In this document: in pieces, positions 52,418 to 59,512 of the stretch
Layout of the letters: every line of letters starts with the position of its first letter
Numbering within the stretch: position 1 is the first letter of the stretch
From: a virus
Virus record (IMG/VR): IMGVR_UViG_3300021091_004741
Location: 1-62,052 of that record
Length of the DNA: 62,052 bases
Direction: 5' to 3' (one strand)
Position numbers and translations under genes: made by a program
Notes under the pieces: model-generated
Databases searched by the model: none
Told to the model about the DNA's origin: nothing
The model's input: the letters and a program-made list of their open reading frames with translations, nothing else

Positions 52418-53173
52418 TTAAATTACCAAATAAGATATTACTCCTTCTTGAAGTTTTTGTTCTATGGATAATTCTTTGTCGGTGAGTTTGTTGAGTGAAT
52501 CGAAAAGTTTTTCAATATGTCCTGACCTACGCAAATATTTGAAAACTAAGTTCTCATAGGACAATTCACCCTCTTTTTCCAATCCGCATTGTCTATATTC
52601 TTTCAATTTGTCCTTGAGTTTTTCTATTGTTTCAATCTTTTCTTCCTTTACGGCTTTATCAATTTTTTCTGTCCAATTGGAAATTTTATTTTTCAAAATC
52701 TCTTCGTCGATTTCTGCTTTCAATTTCTTTGGTTTACTCAACCACTCATTATTCATTACTGAATATAAACCTGAGCTTACGTGTAACTCGTCTATATCCT
52801 GAGCATAAAGTTCAACATAATAACCAAAAATCTTTATGTCATGTTTTTCATTAAACACTTGTTTTTTAAGATTATATAATTCTTTATATAAATCGGCTTC
52901 TTTCTCATATTGTTGTAAATCAACAAGGATGTGCAAATCGAAGTCCGAGAACTCTGACCAATTGAAGTTTGCTAGTGAACCTGTCAATACGATGTCTTCT
53001 ACAAAAACATCTTCACCTAAGAAATCGATGAACTTTTCCGCTATTTTCAACAAAGCTTGTCTGACTTTGGGAATCATTACTGCATCGTTGGGTTCCTCAG
53101 GGTTTTCCCAAACTTTCGGATTCAAAGTCGATTTGATTGTGAAACTATCTAAAATCTTTTGTAGATTACTCAT
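52418..53173 (-). CDS. Nucleotidyltransferase-fold protein (pol beta superfamily)
   Basis: 251 residues. DIVLTGSLANFNWSEFSDFD carries the GS...DxD pattern of the minimal nucleotidyltransferase core, with two metal-binding aspartates and a third probably in YVELYAQDID. The C-terminal half is helical. Such proteins are found in large T4-like phages; the substrate (RNA end, protein or antibiotic-like small molecule) is unknown. TATTTATT lies four bases before the ATG. Confidence 0.75.
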   Translation of the reverse strand: MSNLQKILDSFTIKSTLNPKVWENPEEPNDAVMIPKVRQALLKIAEKFIDFLGEDVFVEDIVLTGSLANFNWSEFSDFDLHILVDLQQYEKEADLYKELYNLKKQVFNEKHDIKIFGYYVELYAQDIDELHVSSGLYSVMNNEWLSKPKKLKAEIDEEILKNKISNWTEKIDKAVKEEKIETIEKLKDKLKEYRQCGLEKEGELSYENLVFKYLRRSGHIEKLFDSLNKLTDKELSIEQKLQEGVISYLVI

Positions 53174-53177
53174 TTGT

Positions 53178-53185
53178 AATAAATA
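53178..53185 (-). promoter_or_regulatory. TATTTATT late-promoter-like element
   Basis: AAGTATTTATT on the minus strand, four bases before the ATG at 53173. Confidence 0.55.
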
Positions 53186-53194
53186 CTTGAACCT

Positions 53195-53437
53195 TTATAG
53201 TTTTTTGTATTTATATTTCTTTGCAATTTCAGTAGTAAAAAACTTTCCTTGAGAATCGGCTTTTCTGAACTTGGTATATTCCATATGTGGAACATCACTG
53301 TATTGATATTTCATACCGTTATTAAACTCAACAACCAAATTTTTGGTATCAGTATCATATTCCGTTTTTTTAATGTTTGAGGATTTGATTTCGTTAATAA
53401 TTTTAGAACCTTGTATTTCTTCACGGATGATAGCCAT
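53195..53437 (-). CDS. KTSC-domain protein
   Basis: 80 residues. The pattern SSNIKKTEYDTDTKNLVVEF, then MKYQYSDVPHMEYTKFRKA and SQGKFFTTEI, fits the KTSC domain (a small beta domain named for its Lys-Thr-Ser-Cys residues; the Cys is absent here). The domain is common in phages and bacteria, with an RNA-linked role suspected. TATTTATA lies 44 bases upstream, directly after a terminator. Confidence 0.75.
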   Translation of the reverse strand: MAIIREEIQGSKIINEIKSSNIKKTEYDTDTKNLVVEFNNGMKYQYSDVPHMEYTKFRKADSQGKFFTTEIAKKYKYKKL

Positions 53438-53481
53438 AATTGTAATTTTTATAAACTAATATTATAATCAGTCAATACAAT

Positions 53482-53489
53482 TATAAATA
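53482..53489 (-). promoter_or_regulatory. TATTTATA late-promoter-like element
   Basis: CTATTTATAATTG on the minus strand, one base beyond the terminator at 53490-53517 and 44 bases before the ATG at 53437. Confidence 0.6.
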
Positions 53490-53517
53490 GAAAACCCCCG
53501 TCAAGAGGACGAGGGTT
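53490..53517 (-). terminator. Intrinsic terminator after hsp20
   Basis: On the minus strand AACCCTCGTC-CTCTT-GACGGGGGTT forms a 10-bp stem (one T-G pair) followed by TT and C. It lies 22 bases after the Hsp20 stop. Confidence 0.85.
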
Positions 53518-53539
53518 ATTACAGAAAAAATTAACAACA

Positions 53540-53935
53540 TTACAGAAGACTAATTCTTTTCTTTTCTTGTTTTTTGAAATTGGGAACAAATACTGTGAGT
53601 ATTCCGTCTTCAACAGTCGCCTCAATTTGTGAAGGGTCATAATTTGTACCAATCTTGAATTGTTTGTCGATTACTTTTGTTTTTTCTTTTCCATCGATTT
53701 TATAAGTTCTTTTACCATCAATGTGAAGAACTCCATCTTCCATTTCAACCTTCAGATTGGTTTTGTTGTACCCTGGAACCTCAAAAAACAAATAAGCACC
53801 ATCTTTAGTGTTATTAATCTCATAATTTTCATCACCATCTGACTTACTGATGACTGAGGTTTTGTAGTGATAATTTGAATTGTTTCCGATAATGTCTTCG
53901 AAAAGTCTGCTAATTTCACTGTTAGATAAAATCAT
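53540..53935 (-). CDS. Hsp20/alpha-crystallin small heat-shock protein
   Basis: 131 residues. The alpha-crystallin domain spans about residues 35-125: AYLFFEVPGYNKTNLKVEME then VLHIDGKRTYKI, ending in VEDGILTVFVPNF, matching the conserved (V/I)xDGxLxVxxP block. A short helical N-terminus and a C-terminal KRISLL (IxL-like) are present. It binds unfolding proteins without ATP. T4-like marine phages often carry one. It is divergent from the Clp unfoldase gene across a 164-base region with two dyads. Confidence 0.92.
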   Translation of the reverse strand: MILSNSEISRLFEDIIGNNSNYHYKTSVISKSDGDENYEINNTKDGAYLFFEVPGYNKTNLKVEMEDGVLHIDGKRTYKIDGKEKTKVIDKQFKIGTNYDPSQIEATVEDGILTVFVPNFKKQEKKRISLL

Positions 53936-54028
53936 AGTTTGTTATTTTTTAAAGTTTATTATTTTTATACTTATGAGTCAAATAAAATGCCAGTGATATA
54001 ATTAAGACATCATGACATACAAAAAAAA

Positions 54029-54036
54029 TATTTATG
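54029..54036 (+). promoter_or_regulatory. TATTTATG element upstream of clp gene
   Basis: ATATTTATG on the plus strand, 63 bases before the ATG at 54100. It overlaps the first dyad (54035-54047), so a bound repressor could block it. Confidence 0.45.
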
Positions 54037-54047
54037 ACAATTTGTCA
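54035..54047. promoter_or_regulatory. Dyad TGACAA-T-TTGTCA, possible operator
   Basis: A perfect 6-bp inverted repeat with a 1-base centre in the divergent hsp20/clp region, overlapping a TATTTAT element. A similar TGACAA...TTGTCA with a 4-base centre lies inside the tmRNA gene at 58955-58970. No regulator is identified. Confidence 0.45.
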
Positions 54048-54059
54048 AATTATTTGTTT

Positions 54060-54079
54060 ATGTATTGTTTTTGATACAT
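54060..54079. promoter_or_regulatory. Second dyad ATGTAT...ATACAT
   Basis: A 6-bp inverted repeat with an 8-base centre, between the first dyad and the clp start. It could be an operator half-site pair or an RNA hairpin in the leader. Confidence 0.4.
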
Positions 54080-54099
54080 CTTTGTGAAAAATAAATACT

Positions 54100-56115
54100 A
54101 TGCACGAACTTATGGATGACGATGAAAAAATGATGAGCAAGAAGCAAAAACCAAGCTCAGACAGTTCTACACCTGTATTAGATAATTTTAGTAGAGACCT
54201 CAACAAACTCGCTGATGAAGATAAACTCGACCCTGTAATTGGTAGAGATAGGGAGATTCTCAGAATCGCACAGATTCTATCTCGTAGAAAGAAGAATAAT
54301 CCTATTATCATCGGTGAACCTGGTTGTGGTAAAACCGCAATTATTGAAGGACTCGCAATGAAGATTGTCAGAGGTAATTGCCCAAGAAACCTAATTGACA
54401 AACGTATCGTAAATCTCGATTTGACCTCAGTGGTTGCGGGTACAAAATACCGTGGTCAATTTGAAGAAAGAATGAAGGTCATAATTGAAGAACTCCAAGC
54501 TAACCCGAATATTATCGTTTTCATTGATGAGATTCACACTCTTGTCGGTTCAGGTAATTCAGCTGGTTCAATGGATGGTTCTAATATTTTTAAACCAGCT
54601 TTATCCCGTGGTGAAATTCAAGTCATTGGAGCAACCACTCTCGATGAATTCCGTAAGAATATTGAAAAAGATGGAGCTCTTGAACGTAGATTCCAAAAAG
54701 TGATTGTTGAACCTTCAAGTGTTATAGAGACGATTACAATTCTCAAAAATATCAGAGACAAATATGAAACTTTCCATAAAGTATCATATTCAGACGAGAT
54801 AATCGAAACTTGTGTAAAATTAGCTGACCGCTATATCACAGATAGAGAGTTTCCTGATAAAGCTTTTGATATTTTAGATGAGGTAGGAGCACGTATGCAA
54901 ACTGAAATAAAGGTTCCTGAAGCAATTGAAGAACTTAAAAAGAAAGCAGCTGAAATTAAACAAATGAAAATGGATGTCGTAAAAAAACAGAATTACGAAC
55001 AAGCAGCAGAACTAAGGGATAGAGAAAAAAAGATTCTTACCAAACTTGACCATGAGAAAACCAAGTTTGAAGAACAACTCATCAAAGACAAACAAAAAAT
55101 ATCCCTCGATGATGTCTATGATGTGGTATCTAATATGACAAAAATACCTGTTAACAAAATGTCTGTTGATGACACTAAAACTCTTATCAATTTGGATAAG
55201 ACTTTAATGGAAAAAGTCATAGGTCAAGACGAAGTAATTAAGAAAGTAGTCAAGTCTATCAAGAGAAATAGATTAGGTATCAAAGACCCTAACAGACCAA
55301 TTGGTTCATTTGTATTTTTAGGTTCTACAGGTGTAGGTAAAACTCACTTCGCTAAACAACTTGCTAAAGAAATGTTTGGCACCGAAGATTCACTTATTCG
55401 TGTTGATATGAGTGAGTATCAAGAAAAGCACACCATATCAAAATTGGTTGGAGCACCCCCTGGTTACGTTGGATATGATGAAGGTGGTCAGTTGACAGAA
55501 AAGGTAAAAAACAAGCCATACTCTGTGATTCTTTTCGATGAGGTTGAAAAAGCGCATAAAGATGTTTTTACTGTTCTTCTTCAGATTTTGGATGATGGAC
55601 ACGTTACCGATAGTTTGGGTAGAAAAATCAATTTCAAAAACACCCTCATCATTTTAACATCCAACTTGGGTGTTAAGAAATTACAAGATTTCGGAACAGG
55701 TATTGGATTCAGTAGTAATACATATTCAAACGAGGAAGCTAAAAAACAAATGTTAGTCAAGGAGATGAAGAACTTCTTTAGTCCCGAGTTTATCAATCGA
55801 ATAGACGATACAGTTATTTTCAATACTTTGACCTCAGAAAATATCAAACAAATCACGAAGATTGAGTTGAATAAACTTGTAAGTAGACTGAGTGAAATGA
55901 AATACAATTTCATCTACGATGATACTTTGGTAGAGTTTCTATCTAAAGCAGGTTTTGATGAGTTATACGGCGCAAGACCTCTAAAAAGAGCAATACAAGA
56001 TAAAGTCGAGGATTTGATTTCCGAGGAGGTCCTCACCGGTAAATTAGTAGAAAACAAAACCTACGAAATTAAAGTAGATGGAGAAAATCTAAAAATTCAG
56101 AAAAAAGGGAGATAA
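54100..56115 (+). CDS. Clp-type AAA+ unfoldase lacking N-domain (ClpC/ClpA-like)
   Basis: 671 residues. AAA-1: IIIGEPGCGKTAIIEG (Walker A), VFIDEIHTLVG (Walker B). A short middle region with KKQNYEQAAELRDREKK is a UVR-type coiled coil, as in ClpC/ClpE. AAA-2: FLGSTGVGKTHFAK and SVILFDEVEKAHKD. After AAA-2 Walker B, GTGIGFSSN supplies an IGF-type loop, the ClpP-binding signature absent from ClpB. No Clp-N repeats precede AAA-1 (only about 40 acidic residues). It may feed chosen proteins to host ClpP. Its stop lies in the terminator loop. Confidence 0.9.
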   Translation: MHELMDDDEKMMSKKQKPSSDSSTPVLDNFSRDLNKLADEDKLDPVIGRDREILRIAQILSRRKKNNPIIIGEPGCGKTAIIEGLAMKIVRGNCPRNLIDKRIVNLDLTSVVAGTKYRGQFEERMKVIIEELQANPNIIVFIDEIHTLVGSGNSAGSMDGSNIFKPALSRGEIQVIGATTLDEFRKNIEKDGALERRFQKVIVEPSSVIETITILKNIRDKYETFHKVSYSDEIIETCVKLADRYITDREFPDKAFDILDEVGARMQTEIKVPEAIEELKKKAAEIKQMKMDVVKKQNYEQAAELRDREKKILTKLDHEKTKFEEQLIKDKQKISLDDVYDVVSNMTKIPVNKMSVDDTKTLINLDKTLMEKVIGQDEVIKKVVKSIKRNRLGIKDPNRPIGSFVFLGSTGVGKTHFAKQLAKEMFGTEDSLIRVDMSEYQEKHTISKLVGAPPGYVGYDEGGQLTEKVKNKPYSVILFDEVEKAHKDVFTVLLQILDDGHVTDSLGRKINFKNTLIILTSNLGVKKLQDFGTGIGFSSNTYSNEEAKKQMLVKEMKNFFSPEFINRIDDTVIFNTLTSENIKQITKIELNKLVSRLSEMKYNFIYDDTLVEFLSKAGFDELYGARPLKRAIQDKVEDLISEEVLTGKLVENKTYEIKVDGENLKIQKKGR

Positions 56116-56127
56116 TCCCTTTTTTTT
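56101..56127 (+). terminator. Intrinsic terminator overlapping clp stop codon
   Basis: AAAAAAGGGA-GATAA-TCCCTTTTTT followed by more T. The TAA of the clp gene lies in the loop, and TATTTATT of the next gene begins two bases after the hairpin ends. Confidence 0.85.
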
Positions 56128-56128
56128 G

Positions 56129-56136
56129 TATTTATT
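56129..56136 (+). promoter_or_regulatory. TATTTATT late-promoter-like element
   Basis: GTATTTATTAG immediately after the clp terminator and three bases before the ATG at 56140. The clearest terminator-element-start case in the window. Confidence 0.62.
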
Positions 56137-56139
56137 AGT

Positions 56140-56787
56140 ATGAAACCCTTAATCTCGGTTCTTAAAGAAACTGTTATTGAAAAATCAAATTTGGACGATG
56201 TTTTAGAAATGTTTAAAAAAAATCTTCGACCAGAGTTTAAATACGTGACAGAAAGAATTGAAAATTTTGTAAGAGGGTTTATTCAGAAAAGAGGTTATAA
56301 TGTAAAATTTCTAAACGCATGTACGTCTTATGCTGGCGTGAGGACTAAAGATACAATTATAATTTGTTCTCCAAATAAGATGATGACTCTTGGTGATTTT
56401 CTTTACACAATATTCCACGAGATACGTCACGAACAACAAATATCCACCATTAAGATGCCAAACCCTTTATCAGATATGGATTTGGATGATTTCGAAAATC
56501 TATATAAACAGTATTGGGAAATGGAATTAGATGCCGACCAATACGCAAAAAACATGTTAGTGAAAATAGCAGAAAAATTAGGGTTGACAAGAGACGAAGC
56601 TAAATCAATTTTAAAATTATCGGGAAATATAGAAGAGTATCCTCAGAGGTCGGATATGACAAGAAAACAAATCAGAGGAATAATTGATAACATCAAACAA
56701 ATGAGAGCTTCAGGTCAAAAATATGAGGACATTAAAGACCATCCTTTCATCAAAATGCACTTAAGTAAATTAGAGAGATTTATTTAG
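56140..56787 (+). CDS. Putative HExxH zinc metalloprotease
   Basis: 215 residues. IFHEIRHEQQ carries HExxH (His-Glu-x-x-His), followed about 45 residues later by YWEMELDADQYAKNML, whose Glu/Asp could be the third zinc ligand (ExxxDxxA pattern of phage and host zincins). The N-terminus is a helical basic part. The C-terminus is helical (YEDIKDHPFIKMHLSKLERF). It ends 4 bases inside the convergent peptidase gene. Protease activity is inferred from the motif. Confidence 0.7.
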   Translation: MKPLISVLKETVIEKSNLDDVLEMFKKNLRPEFKYVTERIENFVRGFIQKRGYNVKFLNACTSYAGVRTKDTIIICSPNKMMTLGDFLYTIFHEIRHEQQISTIKMPNPLSDMDLDDFENLYKQYWEMELDADQYAKNMLVKIAEKLGLTRDEAKSILKLSGNIEEYPQRSDMTRKQIRGIIDNIKQMRASGQKYEDIKDHPFIKMHLSKLERFI

Positions 56788-57620
56788 AATACAAACTTAA
56801 TTTGGTTGTGTACCTTTCTCTGTTTGTAATATAATTTATTTCCCAATTTTTCAATCATTTCTTTTCCAATTTTAATTCCATTCAGTACATCTTCAACCAC
56901 AACATATTCTTCTTTGGTGTGATAGTCATAGTAACCGATTGAAAAATTGATACAAGAAAAATCGAATTTACTTCTCAACGCATAGACATCTGTATACGGA
57001 TGGGTCATATACTCCATATCTTCATTTACCATTTGTTTTTTGAAGACCTTATCAATAGTTTCGAAAAAGGTGCTTTTTCTATCAAACAGAGGTTGTCCTG
57101 AACAAGTTTCAGTAATCATCCAATTTTCAGGAGCGTCAAACTGAATACCATAACCGACGTTATCAAAAAACTTTGTGTCTGATTGCCTTGAGCCGTGACA
57201 ACCAGTTTCTTCGGAAACAAAAAACGCCGCTTTCAAATTGTCCATCTCTTTAAGAAGAGTTAAACATGCAAAAACACCAGCCTTGTCATCACCACCAATA
57301 CCAGTAGGATTTCCAAAATCATTGTAGGCTTTATATGCCAACTTAATTTGACCTTGAGCATTTGGTCGATATTCCTCACGAATATTAATTTTGTCAATAT
57401 TGTGTACAGTATCAGTATGAGATATAACACATGGATAATAGAAATCTTCAGTCAACATACCTGTGGTTTTTGTTGCATAAACATTACCGTGAGAATCTTC
57501 ATAATAATCAATATTATTTTTTTCTAACCACTCACAAATGAACATAATCATCAAAGTTTCATTATAGGTTTTGGTGGGCACACTTAAGACGTTCTTTAGA
57601 AGTTGTGTATCTATTTTCAT
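56784..57620 (-). CDS. M20/M42-like zinc aminopeptidase-type protein
   Basis: 278 residues, shorter than typical M20 (about 400), so the lid domain is reduced or absent. Metal ligands in order: VISHTDTVH (HxD), GIGGDDKAGVFACL (bridging Asp), FVSEETGCHGS (catalytic Glu-Glu), then GIQFDAPEN (Asp). A late MTHPYTDVYAL may provide the last His. Family members trim peptides, often tripeptides. A phage role is unknown; recycling peptides made by the Clp unfoldase is one guess. Confidence 0.78.
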   Translation of the reverse strand: MKIDTQLLKNVLSVPTKTYNETLMIMFICEWLEKNNIDYYEDSHGNVYATKTTGMLTEDFYYPCVISHTDTVHNIDKINIREEYRPNAQGQIKLAYKAYNDFGNPTGIGGDDKAGVFACLTLLKEMDNLKAAFFVSEETGCHGSRQSDTKFFDNVGYGIQFDAPENWMITETCSGQPLFDRKSTFFETIDKVFKKQMVNEDMEYMTHPYTDVYALRSKFDFSCINFSIGYYDYHTKEEYVVVEDVLNGIKIGKEMIEKLGNKLYYKQRKVHNQIKFVF

Positions 57621-57632
57621 CTTGCAAATATA

Positions 57633-58682
57633 TTACAAATTATATAATTCCCCAAATTGAAATAACTCGGGCTGATACAAAAGATTATAAAAATTTTGTT
57701 CACTGAGTTTGACCTCTTTTTTTTTCAGACCTTTCCTGATGGAAACAATTATCTTATTTGTTTCAGGTTCTAATTTTTCAATTTTAACATCTGTTAGTTT
57801 GGATTTGTCTTTGGGTAAAGGGAACCACTCACCAATTTCAAATTTCGATGATATGCGTTTTACCATTTTAAAGTATTCTTCTAAATTAGGAAACTTGTCA
57901 GAGTCATAGATTTCATCGATGAGATTATCTAAGTCTATTGATACTTGATTGTTGAATCCTTCTTTATCAAAATTTTTATCGTCACTGAGCTCCCAAATGT
58001 TTTCAGACCACCTACCCATATCATAATCTAAACCTTGAAATGCCATCTCCACCAATTTTTTTGGTGGTAAGTCGAGTGAACCCAACTTCGCATACAATCC
58101 GAATAAATTAACCGCAGTAGTTATAATTGATTCATCAACTAAACGAAAGTCCAAATCTTCTCCGAAGTTAGCTAACTCATCATTAATCATTTTTTCTGCT
58201 GAAATTTGCATTTCATCATTCCTTTCACTTGCATACTCCCTGACAATTTTATCAAAAACTTTTGGGAAAAGATTTTTTAGTTTTTTCGAAAATTGCTCTC
58301 TTGACCTACCATCCTCTACATCAAATTCAGCAGAATGTATAATTTTTCCTATTTGTTCTAACTTCTCTTCATTATCAATATCAAAGTAATACCAAGGACC
58401 ATATCCTTGAATAAAATCATCCTCTGAAGTATATCTATCATAAACTTCCGAATTATTATATGGATTCATAATCTGAAGATAAAAGGATATATCATCTTGG
58501 TTCAATCCTATTGTTTTTAAAAAATCTTCGTCATCATCAAATTTAATTTTTAATTCACTTTGAGCAGGCGACGCAGGATTATATTTTTTGACTTCTATTG
58601 ATGGGTCCGAGCTTTCGAGTTCAAGAATATCAATCTTGCCTCTCATAAACTCGCGTAGCTTCTTTACAAAGAATAATGACAT
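57633..58682 (-). CDS. Unknown phage protein at right end
   Basis: 349 residues. A basic start (MSLFFVKKLREFMRGKIDIL), then acidic alpha/beta segments (DDISFYLQIMNPYNNSEVYD, WYYFDIDNEEKLEQIGKIIH), a helical middle, and a C-terminal basic strand pair (NKIIVSIRKGLKKKEVKLSE). No family is recognised. TATTTATA lies 6 bases before the ATG, so it is the last gene with a phage-type signal before the composition changes. Confidence 0.68.
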   Translation of the reverse strand: MSLFFVKKLREFMRGKIDILELESSDPSIEVKKYNPASPAQSELKIKFDDDEDFLKTIGLNQDDISFYLQIMNPYNNSEVYDRYTSEDDFIQGYGPWYYFDIDNEEKLEQIGKIIHSAEFDVEDGRSREQFSKKLKNLFPKVFDKIVREYASERNDEMQISAEKMINDELANFGEDLDFRLVDESIITTAVNLFGLYAKLGSLDLPPKKLVEMAFQGLDYDMGRWSENIWELSDDKNFDKEGFNNQVSIDLDNLIDEIYDSDKFPNLEEYFKMVKRISSKFEIGEWFPLPKDKSKLTDVKIEKLEPETNKIIVSIRKGLKKKEVKLSEQNFYNLLYQPELFQFGELYNL

Positions 58683-58688
58683 AACTTT

Positions 58689-58696
58689 TATAAATA
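58689..58696 (-). promoter_or_regulatory. TATTTATA late-promoter-like element, rightmost copy
   Basis: AAGTATTTATAAAAG on the minus strand, 6 bases before the ATG at 58682. No copy before a gene was found to the right of it. Confidence 0.55.
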
Positions 58697-58780
58697 CTTT
58701 TTCATCTTTATTTTCATCCCATTAAAAAAAACACACACATCAAGAGACATATCAAGAGGATTCAATATTTGAAATGTTCA

Positions 58781-58802
58781 AACCGAACCTTCATAATCGG
58801 TT
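58781..58802. other. Inverted repeat AACCGA...TCGGTT
   Basis: A 6-bp inverted repeat with a 10-base centre, in the gap between the last phage gene and the tmRNA promoter. It has no T-run, so it is more likely an operator or a remnant than a terminator. Confidence 0.35.
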
Positions 58803-58813
58803 CTATTGGTAAT

Positions 58814-58844
58814 TTTGGTTTTTTGTGAATTATTTATATATTTG
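58814..58844 (+). promoter_or_regulatory. Bacteroidetes primary-sigma promoter of tmRNA gene
   Basis: TTTG at 58814-58817, 19 bases, then TATATTTG at 58837-58844: an exact match to TTTG-N19-21-TAnnTTTG. Transcription would start near 58851, about 15 bases ahead of the mature tmRNA 5' end. Confidence 0.8.
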
Positions 58845-58865
58845 TACTTTGTTATTTGAAATTAT

Positions 58866-59287
58866 GGGGAAGTAAAGGCATCGATTGGCGTGTTTAGATA
58901 TAGGTGGCACGTAGGAGCTGAATTAACTCCTCAAAAACTGATTTGAAAAAAAAATGACAATACTTTGTCAAAAATGGCTCTTCTTGGCTTAATTGTTGAG
59001 GAAGCTGTTGTCGAAGCTTAGTAGTTTTGACAACGTCGGGTCGGTAAGGACACGTAACCTAGGAACAGAAGTCCATGAGGTTTGACAAATACCACGTGAT
59101 TAAGTTCAGAAAATTTGTCAGGAGGTGTTTTCGGTTCAATCCGATTTAATAGGAACCGACCACAGTTGTGAGTTCTGATGGAAAAATAAGAACTTTCTAT
59201 TTGTTGATTGAGAACCAATCAAATAAACGTGTAGTCACTTATAGTTATCGCGAACAAGACACGGGTTCGACTCCCGTCTTCTCCACC
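58866..59287 (+). ncRNA. ssrA: tmRNA (transfer-messenger RNA)
   Basis: The 5' end GGGGAAG pairs with CTTCTCC at 59278-59284 as the acceptor stem. GGCATCGATTGG fits the tmRNA D-arm analogue. ACGGG-TTCGACT-CCCGT at 59263-59277 is the T arm. A P2 helix (TATAGGTG 58899-58906 with CACTTATA 59236-59243) and pseudoknot 1 (AGGAG/CTCCT plus TGAATTA/TGATTTG) are visible. The 3' end is ACC followed by G, so full CCA is not encoded. The tag frame is uncertain; one reading (58957-58992) ends FLA-stop, unlike the usual YALAA. It rescues stalled ribosomes and tags products for proteolysis. Confidence 0.9.
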
Positions 59288-59305
59288 GTAGACTTTTTTA
59301 TTTAG

Positions 59306-59332
59306 AAAGGGGTACCTCAGGTATCCCTTTTT
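59306..59332 (+). terminator. Intrinsic terminator after tmRNA
   Basis: AAAGGGGTACC-TCA-GGTATCCCTTT forms an 11-bp stem (one G-T pair) with a 3-base loop and a T-run. It starts 19 bases after the tmRNA 3' end. Confidence 0.87.
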
Positions 59333-59334
59333 AA

Positions 59335-59367
59335 TTTGACTTGTTAAAGATTTATTAATATATTTTG
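59335..59367 (+). promoter_or_regulatory. Probable Bacteroidetes promoter of TonB receptor gene
   Basis: TTTG at 59335-59338, 20 bases, then TATATTTTG at 59359-59367, one base longer than TAnnTTTG. Transcription would give a leader of about 140 bases. Confidence 0.5.
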
Positions 59368-59512
59368 ACAGGCTTTGGGTGATTCAGGTATAGTTATGAA
59401 TAGAGGTTTTTTTATGAAGTCTTATTATCGACAATTCAATTTCGAGAATACAATTCCCGTTGGCGCACTGCTTTCGGGATTTTTTATTTATAAACCAATA
59501 AACAAAAACAAC

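Larger units (their letters stand above)
59288..59512 (+). other. Intergenic region between tmRNA and TonB receptor
   Basis: It contains the tmRNA terminator, a probable promoter and an AT-rich leader with a hairpin (TCCCG...CGGGA then TTTTTT, 59454-59483) that could be an attenuator. The receptor frame is open from an in-frame ATG at 59396, but the signal peptide starts at 59513. Confidence 0.5.

Noticed and set aside
59018-59218. Minus-strand 66-residue open frame
   Set aside because: It lies wholly within the tmRNA gene and has no domain or start signal.
58866-59330. ssrA 3' end as a classical att site for the phage
   Set aside because: The phage-like genes are on the 5' side of ssrA, no duplicate of the 3' end is seen on the left, and no integrase is present in the window.
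59396-59512. N-terminal extension of the TonB receptor from ATG 59396
   Set aside because: It would place 39 residues before a standard signal peptide and run through a terminator-like hairpin; 59513 is the natural start.
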